DNA of 60,000 bases, taken from NCBI RefSeq assembly GCF_032854445.1, contig NC_088295.1, positions 70,896,028-70,956,027 on the forward strand, in the 5' to 3' direction. A model generated the notes under the pieces. That model was not told the origin of the DNA. It saw only the letters and a list, made by a program, of their open reading frames with translations, and made no database searches. Origin of the DNA: Liolophura sinensis. Taxonomy: Eukaryota > Mollusca > Polyplacophora > Chitonida > Chitonidae. The stretch's first letter is position 1; each line of letters begins with the position of its first letter. Below, piece after piece: positions 1 through 15,200 of the stretch. A program made the position numbers and the translations under genes.

Positions 1-133
1 TCACCAGGCTTTAGAAGAATACAAACTGACCAAAGTACATGCCAACTAACACAGCACAGTTCATACTTGTTCACAACAACTTTCAGACTAAGAAAATGTA
101 TGCTGTATGGTATCCACAAGAGACAGTACATAC

Positions 134-207
134 CAGGTACGGGGCTTTCTGCTGAGGGCTCAGCTTACGCCACAGCTTAGCAATCTGTTTGGCCCTTTCA
201 GGCCAGT
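134..207 (-). CDS. KMT2C: KMT2C/D exon: HMG box (partial)
   Basis: 74 nt. It encodes WPERAKQIAKLWRKLSPQQ, then KAPYL. This is the KMT2C/D HMG box (human VKQIAKLWRKAS). Last coding exon in the window; the rest lies left of base 1. Confidence 0.96.
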
Positions 208-3200
208 CTGTCAAAAATAGGGAGAAAGGTGTCATCTAGTTTCACGATACTGGTACCTTACAATAACTACAGTTTATGAAGCATTCATGCAATGTATTTT
301 TCACATTAACACCAAAAGAGATACATGTTATAACTAAAATCAGATGTTAAAAGCAAAGATGACATTAAAATGAAGTAGTGTAGCCTCGCTATAAGATGCC
401 TCGATATAGCGGGCAACTGGATATAACGTGACCCAAATCTTGTCCCCAAAAAACCTGTCGTGTACTTTAAAGTGAGAACAGATAAAACTGCAAAGGAATA
501 AAGATTTTTCATCCAGAAATATATGTTAATAATGCAGCATCATTTGCTTCATTTCCCACTGTTGGTGTGTGACCCATGTGTGATTTGATATTTTAGGCTT
601 TAGCTTTTGAATATTATGTGAGCATAAGCAAAAAGACATTGATTTTTCATGAATAATGGAAGAGGATGGAACTGGTTACATTTCTTTGCCAGCGAGTTTG
701 ATTCCAAACTCACATGTGACATTGTTGTTGCAGCATTACTTGTGCATGTGTATATGACTTCATCAGCTAGCAAACTCAGAACACATTTTTCTCATTGTGA
801 TAGACATACTTCATAAAGAAATTCATACTTGTACACTTTCAGTAAATGCTGATAACTTTAATCAGATTATTGAATGGCTATAATGCGAGGTGTGAAACTG
901 CAGGAAATGAGATTTGGCTTAGGGGGCCTATCGGCATGCTGACTTTCAAGAGCTAAGATGAACTCGCTTCTGGGAATGGCTCCTTAATTTTTTTTTCTCT
1001 TTCCTTTATTTAATACACTGATTTAGCATGATATGCATTAAAATGATGAACATTATCTTTTTTTTGTTCAGTAGTTGTTTCACGGTCACGTGATAAGGTT
1101 GACAGTTGTCTGCAGTCTGCCATTTTGAATCTGAGACATCTAAGTTCCATGAGTTACTTCTGATACAAGCAAATATGAATGATTGGATATCAAATGCACT
1201 GTAGCTGTTTTTATTTAAAAATAAAGTGGCTGAAATTACGTTATTTGAATTCAGCTTGTGGAGATGGTTAACATGCACTGCGTTTTGTATATCAGCTCGG
1301 ATCTGTAATTACGCTACACGAGGATAGCACCGCGGGATATAACTCAACATAAGCTGAATTGCTTGTGTTGAGTAAATGGAAAGTTGAGAACCGCAGAATA
1401 CTAGTTGAATCCTTAGGTAACAAAAAATCTCATGCATTTATAGTAAACCATTAGTAACAACAAGAAAGCATTTGACAAAACACATTTTGCATCAATAAAA
1501 CTTTCTTCAATGTCAAAACCTTGACCTATAGGTAACGTCATTTCATTATAGGGTGAGGTAGCCTACTACGCGCTGAGAAACCTGTCAAAAAAGCAGCCCG
1601 CTATAGCCAGGATACACTGTATATATTAGATGAAAGACCATTAACAATTGTCTGGGATAATAGATGGAGTTATTTTTTTTATATTTGTTCAAACTTGTAA
1701 AATGTATTTGAATATTTTATTCTATGGTGGCCTTTTCTAACCACATTAGGACCAGTGATGTCACAAAGTTTTTGCACCTTAACTTGCACATGACTGTTAC
1801 ATTTGATCATTCAAAATACATGAACATATAGATCTATGAATGCATTCACCGATTTGACCATGCAACAAAATATTTCAGGGAAAAAGAATGGATGTGATAC
1901 CACTGATACCCTCTGAGTCACAACAGACCACCACAGAATCTGATGTTTTCACATCATTTTACTGTTACAAAAATTGTAAAAAAAATAAATCAAAGTATTT
2001 TCTTGGTCAGTTTTTAATGGTCATTCATGTGATGTATAAAATTTAGTTTTGCCTCTGCCTTTACAAAAACAAAACCCAAAAAAAATGGGTAAATGAGTCG
2101 GAGAGGCACAAGAATACAGTTTAAGTTAAAATAATAGTCATCAGAAACTGATTTGAACACCAGGCATTGTTGCAAATTTACTATTGGGAAGTTTCATATT
2201 TGGATAGTGCCCTCTGTTTTACCATCCCTACAAAACTACAGTGGGGATATTTGTGTAGGAAAAGGGTTCCTTTTAGAAGCTTAGGTTGTTGAATTAAACC
2301 TGGTTGTGTACCTGGAAATTCCACCTTGAGTTCTGGGTGAACCTGGTTGGCAAACAGAACAGGAGAGACTGTGGCCCACTCTCCTAATAGCTCATCCTTT
2401 TCCCACTTGAGGACACTCCTCCTACTCCCACCATCCTGGCCATCCTCAAACTCAGACAGCATGGGAGGCCATACTGATGGCTGAGGTCCAGCAAAGTTTG
2501 GGCTGAACTGGTGGCTGCAACAATCAATAGATCAGTGAATACAACTGCATGATATGCTGGTCAAAAACCTGTATATCCTCAATAGATATAAAATAAACTG
2601 TCAATACTTGGCAGTGTGAATACACCACATCAAAGCCGCAGTCTATACTGGCTGTTTCACTGACCCTATGACTAGATCTTGTACAAAGAGCAAAGGTGGC
2701 AGAGACCACTGACCTTATTGATAAATGTGACCAATAACAATACAATACAAAAACTTGTGTAATGTCTACACTTTAGCCAACCAAAGAAACAGAACTCAAG
2801 AGTCCAAGAACAAGCAATGGGTGTCTCACCTATAGTCTTGGTTATATGGTGGTGCTGGTGGCATTGGCAGAGCCTGATTTCCTGACATATCAGCTGGAGG
2901 TCTGGGGCCCTGAAGTTGTCCTGGGTGGCCAGGAGGCACAAGTCCCATACCTGGGTGATGAGGGGGTTGAGGGGGTGGTGGTGGCCCCTGTGGTGCCCCT
3001 GGTACTCTTGGAGGCATGTGACCACCATGCCCAGGCATACCACTTGGTCCAGACATTGGAACATTGAAAGAACCATCTCCTATACCAAACAAAAAAGCAA
3101 AATACTAACATGTCCAAATTAACACAGCACAATGATGTTAACACAAATATATAGTTAAATCCTTGGACTGTGAAAAAACAACTAAACCTCAACCAGGGGC

Positions 3201-6200
3201 AATAAAAGACAGAACATGACACTACCTGCTGGTTGATGATGTTCTGATGTAGTGTCAGGGTCCAGAACTCCTTTGATCAAGTCTTCCACAGTCTTACTGT
3301 CTATATGCGGTAAGCCACCTACAGAGAGATGAGCAAACATTATGAATATAGTCAACGCAATTCTGAATACAGTTAACATCATCCCCACTGCAGTGAAAAA
3401 AAGGAGTCACGAAGATGAATCCAAGACATAAAACTCTGATATCCAGGTATTCGCCCCTGAACCCATAGTATTTGAAACTTGGCCCCAAATTTGGACTCTA
3501 ATTCCCTCCCTTACCTGTGGACAGCATGTTATCCACGTCTATGTTCTTCACGACATCCAGGCTTGGGCTTAATATGCGAGCCAGGTTATCTATGTTGTCC
3601 TTGGTTTCAGAGGACTTCAGGCCTTGGTCTCCTTCTCCCTGGTCCTCTTCCATTGGTATCCCTAAACAAATATAGTACAATTACTTGTTAGCAACATGCC
3701 ATGTTTATCCCGGAAATATGCATAGCACCTTAGAAGGAAGAAAAAAAACAAAGAAACAGTATATGTGCAATTTTAAAATGTTTTTAGCAGTTAGTACCTG
3801 ATTCCTTGGCCAGTTCCAGAATGTCAAAGAAATCGGCATCATGAGGGAGAAGATCACTTGGCAGGATATCTTTAAGGTCTCCTACATCTGAAAGAGAACA
3901 CATGGCCATTAAGTCCTTGCATTCAAGTTGTTTACCAGAAAAGGAATAATACATTCCAAGGCAAAATGCAATAGATCAATTTTCACTTTCAATGTCTTAA
4001 TAATTATTATAGAATTGATATCAGCGATTTGAACTTCCTACCATGAAAAATAATGTATCTGACCATAAAATTTCAGCTCAAATGCAGCGATCAAAAACGG
4101 GATAATATAAATCGCTAATTCCTACCAATTGGGTGACTGTCCTCTGACTGTTCTCCTGACTGGTTATGCTCAGCTGCACTGGATGTACTCTGACTGACTG
4201 CAGGTGGAGCAGGAGGTGGGGGTGGTGGAGGGGCAGGAGGTGCCTCCTTAGTCTGGGGCGTGAGCTCCTTGTTAAGACTGATCTCGCTGTCATTCTTCAC
4301 CTCAATGGTCATGGGTTGTGGAGAGGGGCTTCTTGACAGATCCTTCTCTATCTCCATCGTGGGGCCTGCTGTGTTCTCTTTACTTACATCCAGTAAAGAC
4401 TTCCCAAAGAATGCCTCCTGTGGATGCAAAAATAATTTGATACAGTTGTTTAATTAATGTGTGTACTAAACAAAATATTTTCATGAATTCAAAAGACAAC
4501 TGTCAATTTTAAGGAATCATTTGTTCCAAACAAACAAGAATGGATCCAAACACACAACTTGATTGGTTAAAAGACTACAGCCCAGGGCCCACTTGCACTA
4601 AACTTTGCAAACCATTTTTTCGTAACTTATCTCGGAAATGATGTCGCCTTATTGCAATATAACCTATAAGTCTTTTACGAAAAAAGTTATGAGAAATCTG
4701 ACTTAACAATCTGTTGTGAAAGGCGCCCCTGACCTTCAAGATGACTAGTCAGTAAACGGGTCCTAAGGTTACAGTGAACTGACAGAGTATGCACATCAGA
4801 AGAGACTTGATTTGAATGAAACAAAGCAAAATAACTACTAGTTTTTCATCAACAAACAATTGGGAATTAATCTCAGATAACAGATTATGAAATGGTATAC
4901 CTGCAAGTACATGGGGTAATTTTCTTCCAAAGGCAGCTTTTTCTTTCCCCGTCGCTTTTTCTTTGGTTTATCTTTGGAGGCCTCTGCTGTAACAGCGTCC
5001 CCTGTAGTTGGTCTATCACCTGTAACACACAAGTGTTTGAAACAGCTCAGTAAAATAACAGCTGATTATTTATAGGAGTCTGTTCAACATTCCTCAGCAT
5101 TCTACAATATAAAGCAGATTTCAGTTTAAACTCACCTTCAGTCTTAGCATTTCCACTGGCTCCAACATCCCCTTCAAAAGATTCTTCAGCTTGCTCAGAA
5201 GTCTGGCGCTTGAAGGACTTGCGATGCCGCACAATAAATCCACCAACACCTGTACATAAGAAATTAATGTAGAAAACATCAAAACTGAAGCAAAAACAAT
5301 TCACATGGCAATGGAAGTCTGGCGCTTGAAGGACTTGCGATGCCGCACAATAAATCCACCAACACCTGTACATAAGAAATTAATGTAGAAAACATCAAAA
5401 CTGAAGCAAAAACAATTCACATGGCAATGGAAGAGCAAGATTGTTTTTTTTTTTTTTCAACCTTGTAGCTGGTAGAAAGGCTACAAAGAGCTGGCCTGTA
5501 GGAAACAATACATAAAGTTCTGAAACATTTACCTGAACACGGATTCTACCATACAACAGACAAAAAACATGTCAAGGTCATAAATTTTGTAATTTAGTCA
5601 TTAACACATGTCGGACATAAACACCCCTTGTGTCACCGTGCTTTACATGTGTGCAAAACCTCAGCTCAATACATACAGTACTTTCTGAGATTCCACCCCT
5701 AACATTTACCTAACATTGATTCTAATAAACAAAACAAGTCATGAATAATTAAGGTTTCAAATATCAAAACAAAATACTTATTGAAGTTAAAGGATGTACA
5801 AATGTACTCACCAACTTTCAGGGGCTTCCTAGTTCTTTTTTTCTTTACGCCTTCACCACTCTCCTCTTGTTTAACAGGTGTGCCATCCACAGGTGGAGAT
5901 CCACCAATGACGCCTACAGTACTATCAATATCAGGTGTGATGCCATCAGGTTTTGACATGCTATCCTCTGAGAGTCCACTTGGCACACCCTCACACTTCA
6001 GGGTCTTCTCTGTGCCAGTTACGTCAGGGATCTCCCCAGTATCCATGGCCGTCACAACACCTGCTAATTAAACATTTACACACGGCCAATAAGGAGATTT
6101 TTACAGTAACAGTTAAAGGATAGTATACCTTATCAAGACTTAAGGCATAAGCAACACATTTCTGTTTTCGCTTTGTTCTTTATAATGCCAGTAAAACAAC

Positions 6201-9200
6201 TGGTAAGCCTGAATAGTCATATTAGTACTTGTACGGACTGTTGATGTAAAAACTTGCAACACATAGCATATGAAGCCTTTACAAGGCTACAAGCATTATC
6301 AGAGTTTTGGACCTATACTTACTTTTGTCATCTTGGTCATCCCCATCCAGAGACTTGTCACTCAGAGAGAGAAGGCGGGCCATGTGAGGATGCTTGACTG
6401 TTGGCTCCACCTTCTTTGCTCGATTACGTGATTTTTTCTTCTCCATGACAACCATCTGACTCTGTATCTGATCCCTGCCCGAGGCAGAGACATACACTCC
6501 ATCCATTAGGAAATGTTTGGGGGATTCTGAAAAGCAAAACATTTTGACTTAGAGTACCCCTGAAGATACCTCTATGGTTTATGCTATATACCCCCAGAAG
6601 CAGATGTCCTTCTTATATGTGTTTTCTATGGTTTTTCTTTTCCTTTTTCTCTCTCTTTTTTTCTTTTGGATCAACTTTACATTGTTCACGCCTGTTTTTG
6701 AGTCTGGATTTTGGATGATGACATATCTCACATCAAAGGCAATATGTATTCCAGGCAAGTCATCCTCTGGGAGAACATGATGCACAAACTGATCTGTCAG
6801 ATCATCTTAAAATAATACAACTAAACACCACTCACACAACGGTGCATATGTAAGATAGAAAAAGTTATGAACTTGGTACATACCTGGCTCTTTGGGTACA
6901 TATGGGGGCGGTAATGGAGGAACTGGGGGTGGGGGTGGGGTGGGTGGCTTCTCAATCTTCTCCTCTGGTGGCGGTAAAGGGGGTGGAGGAGGCGGTGGTG
7001 GTACTGCAATAACAATATCACATCAAATTTAAAGGTAATACTATTGGCTTGTGATTTAAATATTTTGTATTACATTGTTATTCCCAAGTATTTATTTACT
7101 TGACATCGTGAGCAAAACATTCAATTACAAGTGGCTTTTCAAGCAACAACTGTAGCTATAGATCTATTCTGAATTTCTCTGAATCAGTTTGAATATTAAA
7201 CTTGCTGCAAGACGTGGGAGAAAAAGTTCTAGCCTTAGTGAGTCACAATTAAAATGAATGCAACATTGTTTTCAAGCATTCAATGTAAAGTAACTTACAA
7301 GGCCCAGGATGACCAGTTTTGGGTCTGCAAAAGTAACAGTGATAACCAAAGTCAGCTGCTCTCTCCGCATCTTCTTCACTTTTCAGTCCATCACAAAGAG
7401 CATGTAGCCATCTGTAGATAGCAATTCAGAAGTAAGTCAGGGTCATCATTGTTTGCTATTGCAACGGCAGTATTTCCATAACTATACATGGTCACAGACT
7501 TATTTGTGTTAAATATATAAAGCCAGTAAACAATACCATAAAGGAAACCTTACCACAGGTGAATTTTACAGCCATGAAACTATGCTTAAAAAAGGCATTA
7601 GGAAAATTGCTGAACTTCAGTTTACTGAACTTTCTCCAAAATCTACTCATGAATAGACCGAGTACAGTGAGGCTTAACTGCACCCAATGTACTGATAACC
7701 AATCTGTATCAAATCTATGTTGCACCAAAGTATTGGTTACCACAATGTTGATTTCCTGAAGTTTTCAGATATTACTAAAATATATATAAATAAATTGCAG
7801 TTACTGAATGGTTAGTTGGTGACTGCTGCTTACCGATCACACTGCACACACTGTATGATCAACTCCTCTTCTTTGTAAGCTTTCCTGCATACAGGACAGG
7901 TAGTCTTACTGTGACAGGCTCCACACTGAGTGTAGTTGTTCTGCCACTGACAGCCAAACCCTGGGGTGGTAGCAGCACAGTTCACACAGCACACACACCT
8001 GAATAAGCACAAGGCAACACAACAATCAATTAGTACACTAAATTACTAGTCAAATCTTTGTCGGGATAAAATAAGTACCGAAAGGACAAGTTCTGGTAAA
8101 TTACATTGAACTTTGCACCAGAAGGGCAAACAAATGCCATAAAATATTACTTTTGGAGGTGAAACTTACATTTGTTCTGAAGGATATAACTAAGAACTGG
8201 CCAAAATGGGCAACTTAGAAAAGGTCACCTACCAACATCATTTAATGTATGTGACTTAAAGTAAGGTTTTACATTTCAAGTGGTGCAAAGGACATGCAGG
8301 TTACACAAAATTTCATACCAAAACAATGAATAACAATAAGCTACACAGCCAAACAATTATGATTACCACTAAAATTTTCAACAAACTTTTGTTGTATTTG
8401 ATATACTCCCAAACTGTCATTTACCATTTACACTTCCAAGTCCCTTTGGGCACATGATCCAGTGGGGGATTGAGACAGTAGGTATGATAGCTGATGTCAC
8501 AATCATCACATAACAGTAGTCTCCCTTCATCATGGGGTTTGCCACAGCCCTCACACACGGTGCAGTCTAAACAACGCCAGCCTTTCTGTAACATCACTTT
8601 GGTTACCTGAAAAGAAAAATGCCATCATCGACGTGCTATTCCCTGCTAAGCTGGGTTTTCAATTTTGAATGTGACATGACTTTGACAGTTAAGTTTAAAA
8701 CCTATCTGATAAAGTGTGCTTTCTAAATATGCTGATCAGTTAATGCTTAGATGCATTCCTTAAGTATGGAATAGTAAGAAATCAAATCTGGTGACTCACC
8801 TTAATGCTGACACAATACGGGTGGTAACACTGGCCACACTGCGTACAGGCTATTAGTCGGCCCTCGTCGCCATTCCCATAGCTTCCACAACTTTTACACA
8901 TATCCTAAATGACAAAATTCAAACAGTATTATTTGGACAAGCATAATGTGAGTGGACTTTGGCCACAATGTTATTTAATGTTTATTCTAGAAAAACATTA
9001 ATATAAAACTTAATTCATCAGTTAGTAAATTCATGTATTATCCTTTCTCTCTGTCCAATCACCTAAAAAATGGCACAGATAAACCTTAGTGGCCTTTCAT
9101 CCGAAGACATGCAATGCTGGTGTTTCATTACATTATTGTAATGAATGCTGTTGAACTTCATGCAGAATTGACAAGTTTTCTAATAAACACAAAATGTATT

Positions 9201-12200
9201 GTGAGAAGCATTTGGGGGAGTCTCATATTTGGCTCAAAAACAGCCAGTAACAATGTCCACACCATTAGGTAACAGCTTACTATGCAGATACACCACCCTT
9301 CCCCACCAAAGTTAATTTACTGTACAGGCACACCTCCCTCCCCCAACAAAGTTAATTTGTGCAGCCTCAGTGTTGACACAAAGACCTTTTTGCAAGTCAA
9401 TTGCAGTCACATCATATGTTACAAAGTTGCCTCATTCAAATTACATATACTCCATGACACACTCGCTAACAGTTATATCTTTGGTATAGCAGCCTCACAC
9501 AATGAAAGTTATGTTCCTCTTAATGAGGTAACCCAGAGGTGAGGAACCATTTGACAATAGCATAGCATTCTGTGTCTCCTAACATGAAGAGCCCATACTC
9601 AATCAATACAGATGCCCACACACTCCTTACTCTGGAATCTAGACAAAAAGCTTCAACCAGCCTCCACACTGAAACTGCCATGATCAATTCTCTCACAAAT
9701 CTTCATATTACTCGTTAACAGTGACCAAAAATGAAAACTAAGAAACCAAAACATGGTTAATCTTACTGACCTGATCCAGAGTGAAGTTGTCCTTAGAGCT
9801 GGCAATCACAATAGTGGAGGGATGGTCATCCCCTTTGTCATCTTTCGATTCACTGTTCGATGAAGCTTCTCTCATCTAATAAAGTATTGTAGTCATGGTC
9901 AGTAATACAAAGCAACAATTTCTTTACTAAGATTACCAAAAAGTCCACAACTTTTAAACATTGTACAAGTAATAGAAATTATCTACTTGATATGTGTTTA
10001 ATATTGTGAGTACAAAATTATCACTTGTGTAACAGCAGTCAGGCTTATAGGTGAAGAAACTTTCCACATTTACTACTCTTATTTTAGAACATTCTATTGC
10101 TTTTACCATCCATTACCCTTAAAGTCTTGTGAACTTGCGGTATGACAATATGTATGTAAAGGAAGAACAAACCTGTCCAGATTTGACTTTAGCTTTTGGG
10201 CCCCTCCTCTTATCAGCAAATGATGGCCTCTGTCGTCGTTTTTCTGCAGCTAAGTGACGACCCTGGCAACAAGCAAAAGTATTAATTAACCACAAAGTCA
10301 GATAACCATTAATCATATGTTTACTTATTTATATGATTTTTGTCAAGAATATTTCATTTATACAACGGCAACTACCATTGTGGTGGGAGGAAACCATGCA
10401 GAACTAAGGCAAAACTCACGACCATCCTCAGGTAGCTGGAATTCCAACCAGAGAGGAAGTCAACATGAGATGGACTTGAATCGTAATCATACACATGCAC
10501 AAAGTATATCAATACATAGTAAACCTGTATAGATCTGACAACATACCTTTGGCCTGCCTGCTCCCATCCTCTTCCTGGCCACAGCCCCTGGCTTTCCCTT
10601 TCCTGGGCCCAAAAATGCCTCCTTCACACCCTTCACACCTGACATGTGGAAGGAGGCATGCGAGCCCAACCGAAAACCCTCAGAAAACTGATGAGATTCC
10701 TGTGGGACACAAATACAATATGTTTGAGTGTATTCAGGTTTATTCTGGGTGTGTTCACTACTGTTCTGCAGAGACTGGTAAAGTACATGTAACAACACAA
10801 ACAACAAGCATTAATCCATGTATCTCAAAAATGACCGGTTCACTATGGTTTTGAGTTGATCACAGGTGATTTTAATAGAGATCAAAAACCAGAAGAAGAT
10901 CAGTCAATATTTGAACAATTATATACTGCACAGCTTATATGAAGAAGAGATAGTTCTCACAATCACGTACATGTAGCAGATTGGAAGTACATAAATCCGC
11001 ACATTTACCTTATCAATAGCCACCATATCAATGTCCATGCTGGACAAGGAGTCTTCATTCAGTAGAAGAGATTCATGAGAATCTGGCAAAGGGTCATCTA
11101 ACAAGTAACTGTCATCCTTCACTGAACTCTCTCCATCTGCAAAACAAATATACAGACAGTATTTAGCCAAGCAAATTGATAAAACCCAACTTGGCCCAAA
11201 TCTTCATTTTTCATCATATACAGAATATCAACTAATACAAATTTGTAACTAACCTTTGCTAATCTCATCAAAGGAATCCTCTGCCACAGGTATGAAACTC
11301 CCTACATCACCCTGAAGATAACAATGCAAACCTTTAGCCTAGACATTGGTACCAAAATTTAACACACATTATGTACAGGTATTGCAAACACAAAAAAACA
11401 AACAATAATCCCAGGCCTTTGGCACAATCTACTGCAAGGGTACACATGAAAGTATTATATTGGACAATGTTATTTGGTTTCAAGACTGAAAAATGAGAAA
11501 CCCATTTTACCATCGTGTACTAACTTTTAAATACCTAAAACTCCCTCCAAAGGCATTTTAAAAAAATTTCTGAATCAAAAAAGGACTATAATTTCATTTA
11601 AAAAGTAGAAAAAAACAGTAAGAATCTCAAACTTAATCTGCAAATTGTCAAGGTTAAGGAACATAGATACACACTTACAAAGTTTGTCAACACTCTCCTG
11701 GACACAATTATGTGGTAGTATTGAACACTCACCGGATAGCCATGTTTTTTGCAGGAGGGGCACATGTATTCCACGGCACCTTCATTATCCTTCAATTTCT
11801 TCAACACGCTGCTATCCACACTCTCATCACAGTCAGCATGAACATATCTGCAGAATTAAAATTACCTCTTTCATACTTAGAGTAAACAGTCTAGTCTGTG
11901 ATTACTATATATATAATTCCAACGTATATAATTACTTCAGTCATTAATGAGGTCCAAAAAATTATGTCAAGCTTAAGCTGTCATTGGTTTTGATGGATAG
12001 CACAATGTGTATGATGTTGAACACCTCATCCAATCAACAGAAGTTTGCAAATTTTAAATTTCAGTGATACACATAAGTTACAAAATCGGTCTTAAGTTGG
12101 AGAAAAAAAAAGGACTTACTTTCTACAAAGGTTGCACTGGACCATGGCCTTCTGTGTAAAGTGTCTGTAAGCCTTGCCGCACAGTGGACATGAAAGACCT

Positions 12201-15200
12201 TTGTTTCTCTGCTGGTAACAGCTATCACACACAGAGTAGTTGAGGTGCCACCTTGAGCTGGGACCATTCCCTGGGGTTCGAGCTCCACAATCCCCACACA
12301 CACGGCAGTTCTAAGTACAAACAACCATGACAACATATTCATTTTATTTTACCCTATTTTGTAACAAATACCTTTAGTCCTAAACCTAGTTTACACAATC
12401 TGTCTTTAAAAATCTAAACAGAAGCTGGGTATACAATTTATTCCCATTGTAGTTGCTGTAGTCTATATATAATCTGTGTTTTCCACAAGCAGCAACAGTG
12501 CAAGGTGAGAATACGCTACAAAGAAAGCTATCTACCACAATGACTAAATAACTTACCTTACACTTCCAGCCATTCTTTGGAATAGTTGTCATAACAGGCT
12601 TGAGACAGAAGGTATGATATCCCTTATCACAGGTATCACACACCAACATCTTGCTGTCATCACCAGGTTGCCTGGGAATACAGATTGCATGGAATAAACA
12701 CATAAATGTAGAAAAATTACAATTAAACACAGTGCATGGGAAGGTCTGTTAGCAACCTGCGGATGGTCATGGGTTTCCTTGGGTCCTGCCCAGTTTCTTT
12801 CCACCATGATGCTAGCCTTTGTCTAATAAGTGAAATATTCTTGAGTATGGTATTTAACACCAACCAAATAAATAAATAAATAAATTAAAGACAGACATAC
12901 ACATTGTTTTCATAATATTCAAAGAAACAAAATAAACTAAAAGGTTGTAAAGGACATACTGCACTTTTTCTCCTGAATTTCTCAAAAACTATGGAATGAT
13001 CCAAGGTGGTGATGGTTAGGATCACCCCCATGATCTACCAAACAAGTTAAAGTATTCAAGTTACCTGCAAGTTTGACAGATTTTACAGTCAGGGCACTGC
13101 CAGCCAGCTCTAACCACTGGATTGACCTCTACATTGGGATGAAGACAGCTACCATGGTAATGTTGACCACAGCTAGTACAGAAGAGCTGCTCTATAATAT
13201 TACCCGGTGTCTCACACACAACACAATAAGCCTCTTGACCAGCTGGAACAGAAAAAAAACGTCTCATTAAAGCGTATTAAATTTACTTGCCAGTGAAAAA
13301 TATAGAGCATCAAGGGATTGAGTGAATGAAATATACTGAATTGTGCAGTCTTGATATACTTTTGATACCTCAAGCCTGTCACCCATTAAAATAATGTTCA
13401 AGTCAACATACCAATGGTTTCTGCTTGTTCTGTGTGGTCTGGACACAACAAAGACATTGTCTTGATATCCTAAACAGAAAATGATAACATTACATAGATA
13501 TAATCAAAAAGAGGCAAACTGAGTTCTATATTACAAAGGACATTTACCCCATTTAATATCCGGACAGACTCACATGTACAGAAATCATATATGCCAAGGA
13601 GTTTCGGTATTTCTTACCTGAAAACAACCTCCTCCTGATGCACATGGATAGTGATATTTCTTATTGCACTTTGGAATCCGACATGATATAGTAGCACCAT
13701 AGCGATGACAATAATTACATTTCTGAAACAGAGAATATTTAATACAACACCTGGTAACATCAGAAAATGGTGGTTCTGGGTATAGTGTAAGGATCAGTAA
13801 TAACGACACGAATTCCTTCATTTTTAGGGGGAACACAATATCTGGATCAACACTGAGGCAAATCATAAAAATGAAACCTAGGCAAGGAAGATAAATCCTG
13901 CCAATTAGGCTAGAAACACCAAGCTGGTTGTCAAGACTAATGCTATATACATTGTATGTTTGCATACCCATCACTAATATTCAAATTACTGTTTTTGTTT
14001 CCATACTCGATCAATACTATCATAGACCAAACTATGCTTGCACCTACTTGAATTCTTTCTGGGATTTATGGAAATAATCTGTGTGGGCCATTATTCGGTC
14101 TATCGACCGAATAAAAAGCTTAACATCAACATTTTTAATAAACATCTGGTAGTTCCTAGAATCTTTCATTCAATACTTGAATACGAGGTTTCTGCCATGA
14201 TATTTTTTAAAATACAGATGCGAGATAAGATGGAAAAAAACATTCGATATCGATAAACTCATGGGCTTTTCACTGAGATGAGAAATCCGACTATTTGCTT
14301 AAATACTTAATGTTGATGAAGAACTTACTTGAAGATAACCAGCAAAGACGGCTCTGTCCACACATTGTAGAGTGAAATCCTCTATCTGAACTACTCCCTC
14401 AGACCAGGCTGCACAGCAGTGGTGGGCAAGTGTATGACCTACATAACACACAAACAGAAAACAATGACAGCATCAGGTACCATTTCTCATAGTTCTTGTC
14501 CATGACTATGCTGGACAGAACTTGATCTATCCCACAAAAAGTCTTAAATATAAATACTTTTTATTTACTTTAATTAATCATATCACAAATTATTTTACCT
14601 GATGGTTCAAAAAGCTGATTGACATCTGTGTCCTCCTGATAGCCTACTCTACTCAGTTCGTTAACAATCTGAATGATTCGTCCCTCCTCCTCTGATGTGT
14701 GAGTAGCAAGGCGACGTGGTGACTTGCTTCTCTCCCTACAGGAGAAAACATGAACTATGAATGTCAATTTCAAATTTATAGGAAACTTTAGATAATCACA
14801 TGGAATACACAACTTTAAGTAGGATTTCTGCGAGACTGAAGATTTATAATGTATTTAGCTTACAATGCTTTCCTTTCATACCTTGTTCCTGGTGCTCTTG
14901 ATCGACGACACGGTGCATTTTTGGAGTTTCTATCTGAGCTGTCAGCCTCTACTCTTCGTAGTTTCTGCTGCTGTTGAGCCCTCTTGAATGGGTTAAATCC
15001 CGGGGTAGGATCATATCGAGACAGTTCCCCCTGACCTAAAAGGCTCTTCTCTCCACAATTACAGAAAGCACAGATCCTACCACAGCTTGGAAAAAAAAAA
15101 AAAAACATTGTTTGCATTATAATACAATAAAAGGATACAAAACAAAATTAAACGAACAGTGTCATTTACAGGTAGTACAAATTTGTTGAACATGAAATCA

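Noticed and set aside
2846-3222. Long overlapping open frames on both strands around the Gly/Pro-rich exon
   Set aside because: They arise from the GC-rich, stop-poor composition of the KMT2C/D exon at 2830-3079; only the spliced minus frame fits its neighbours.
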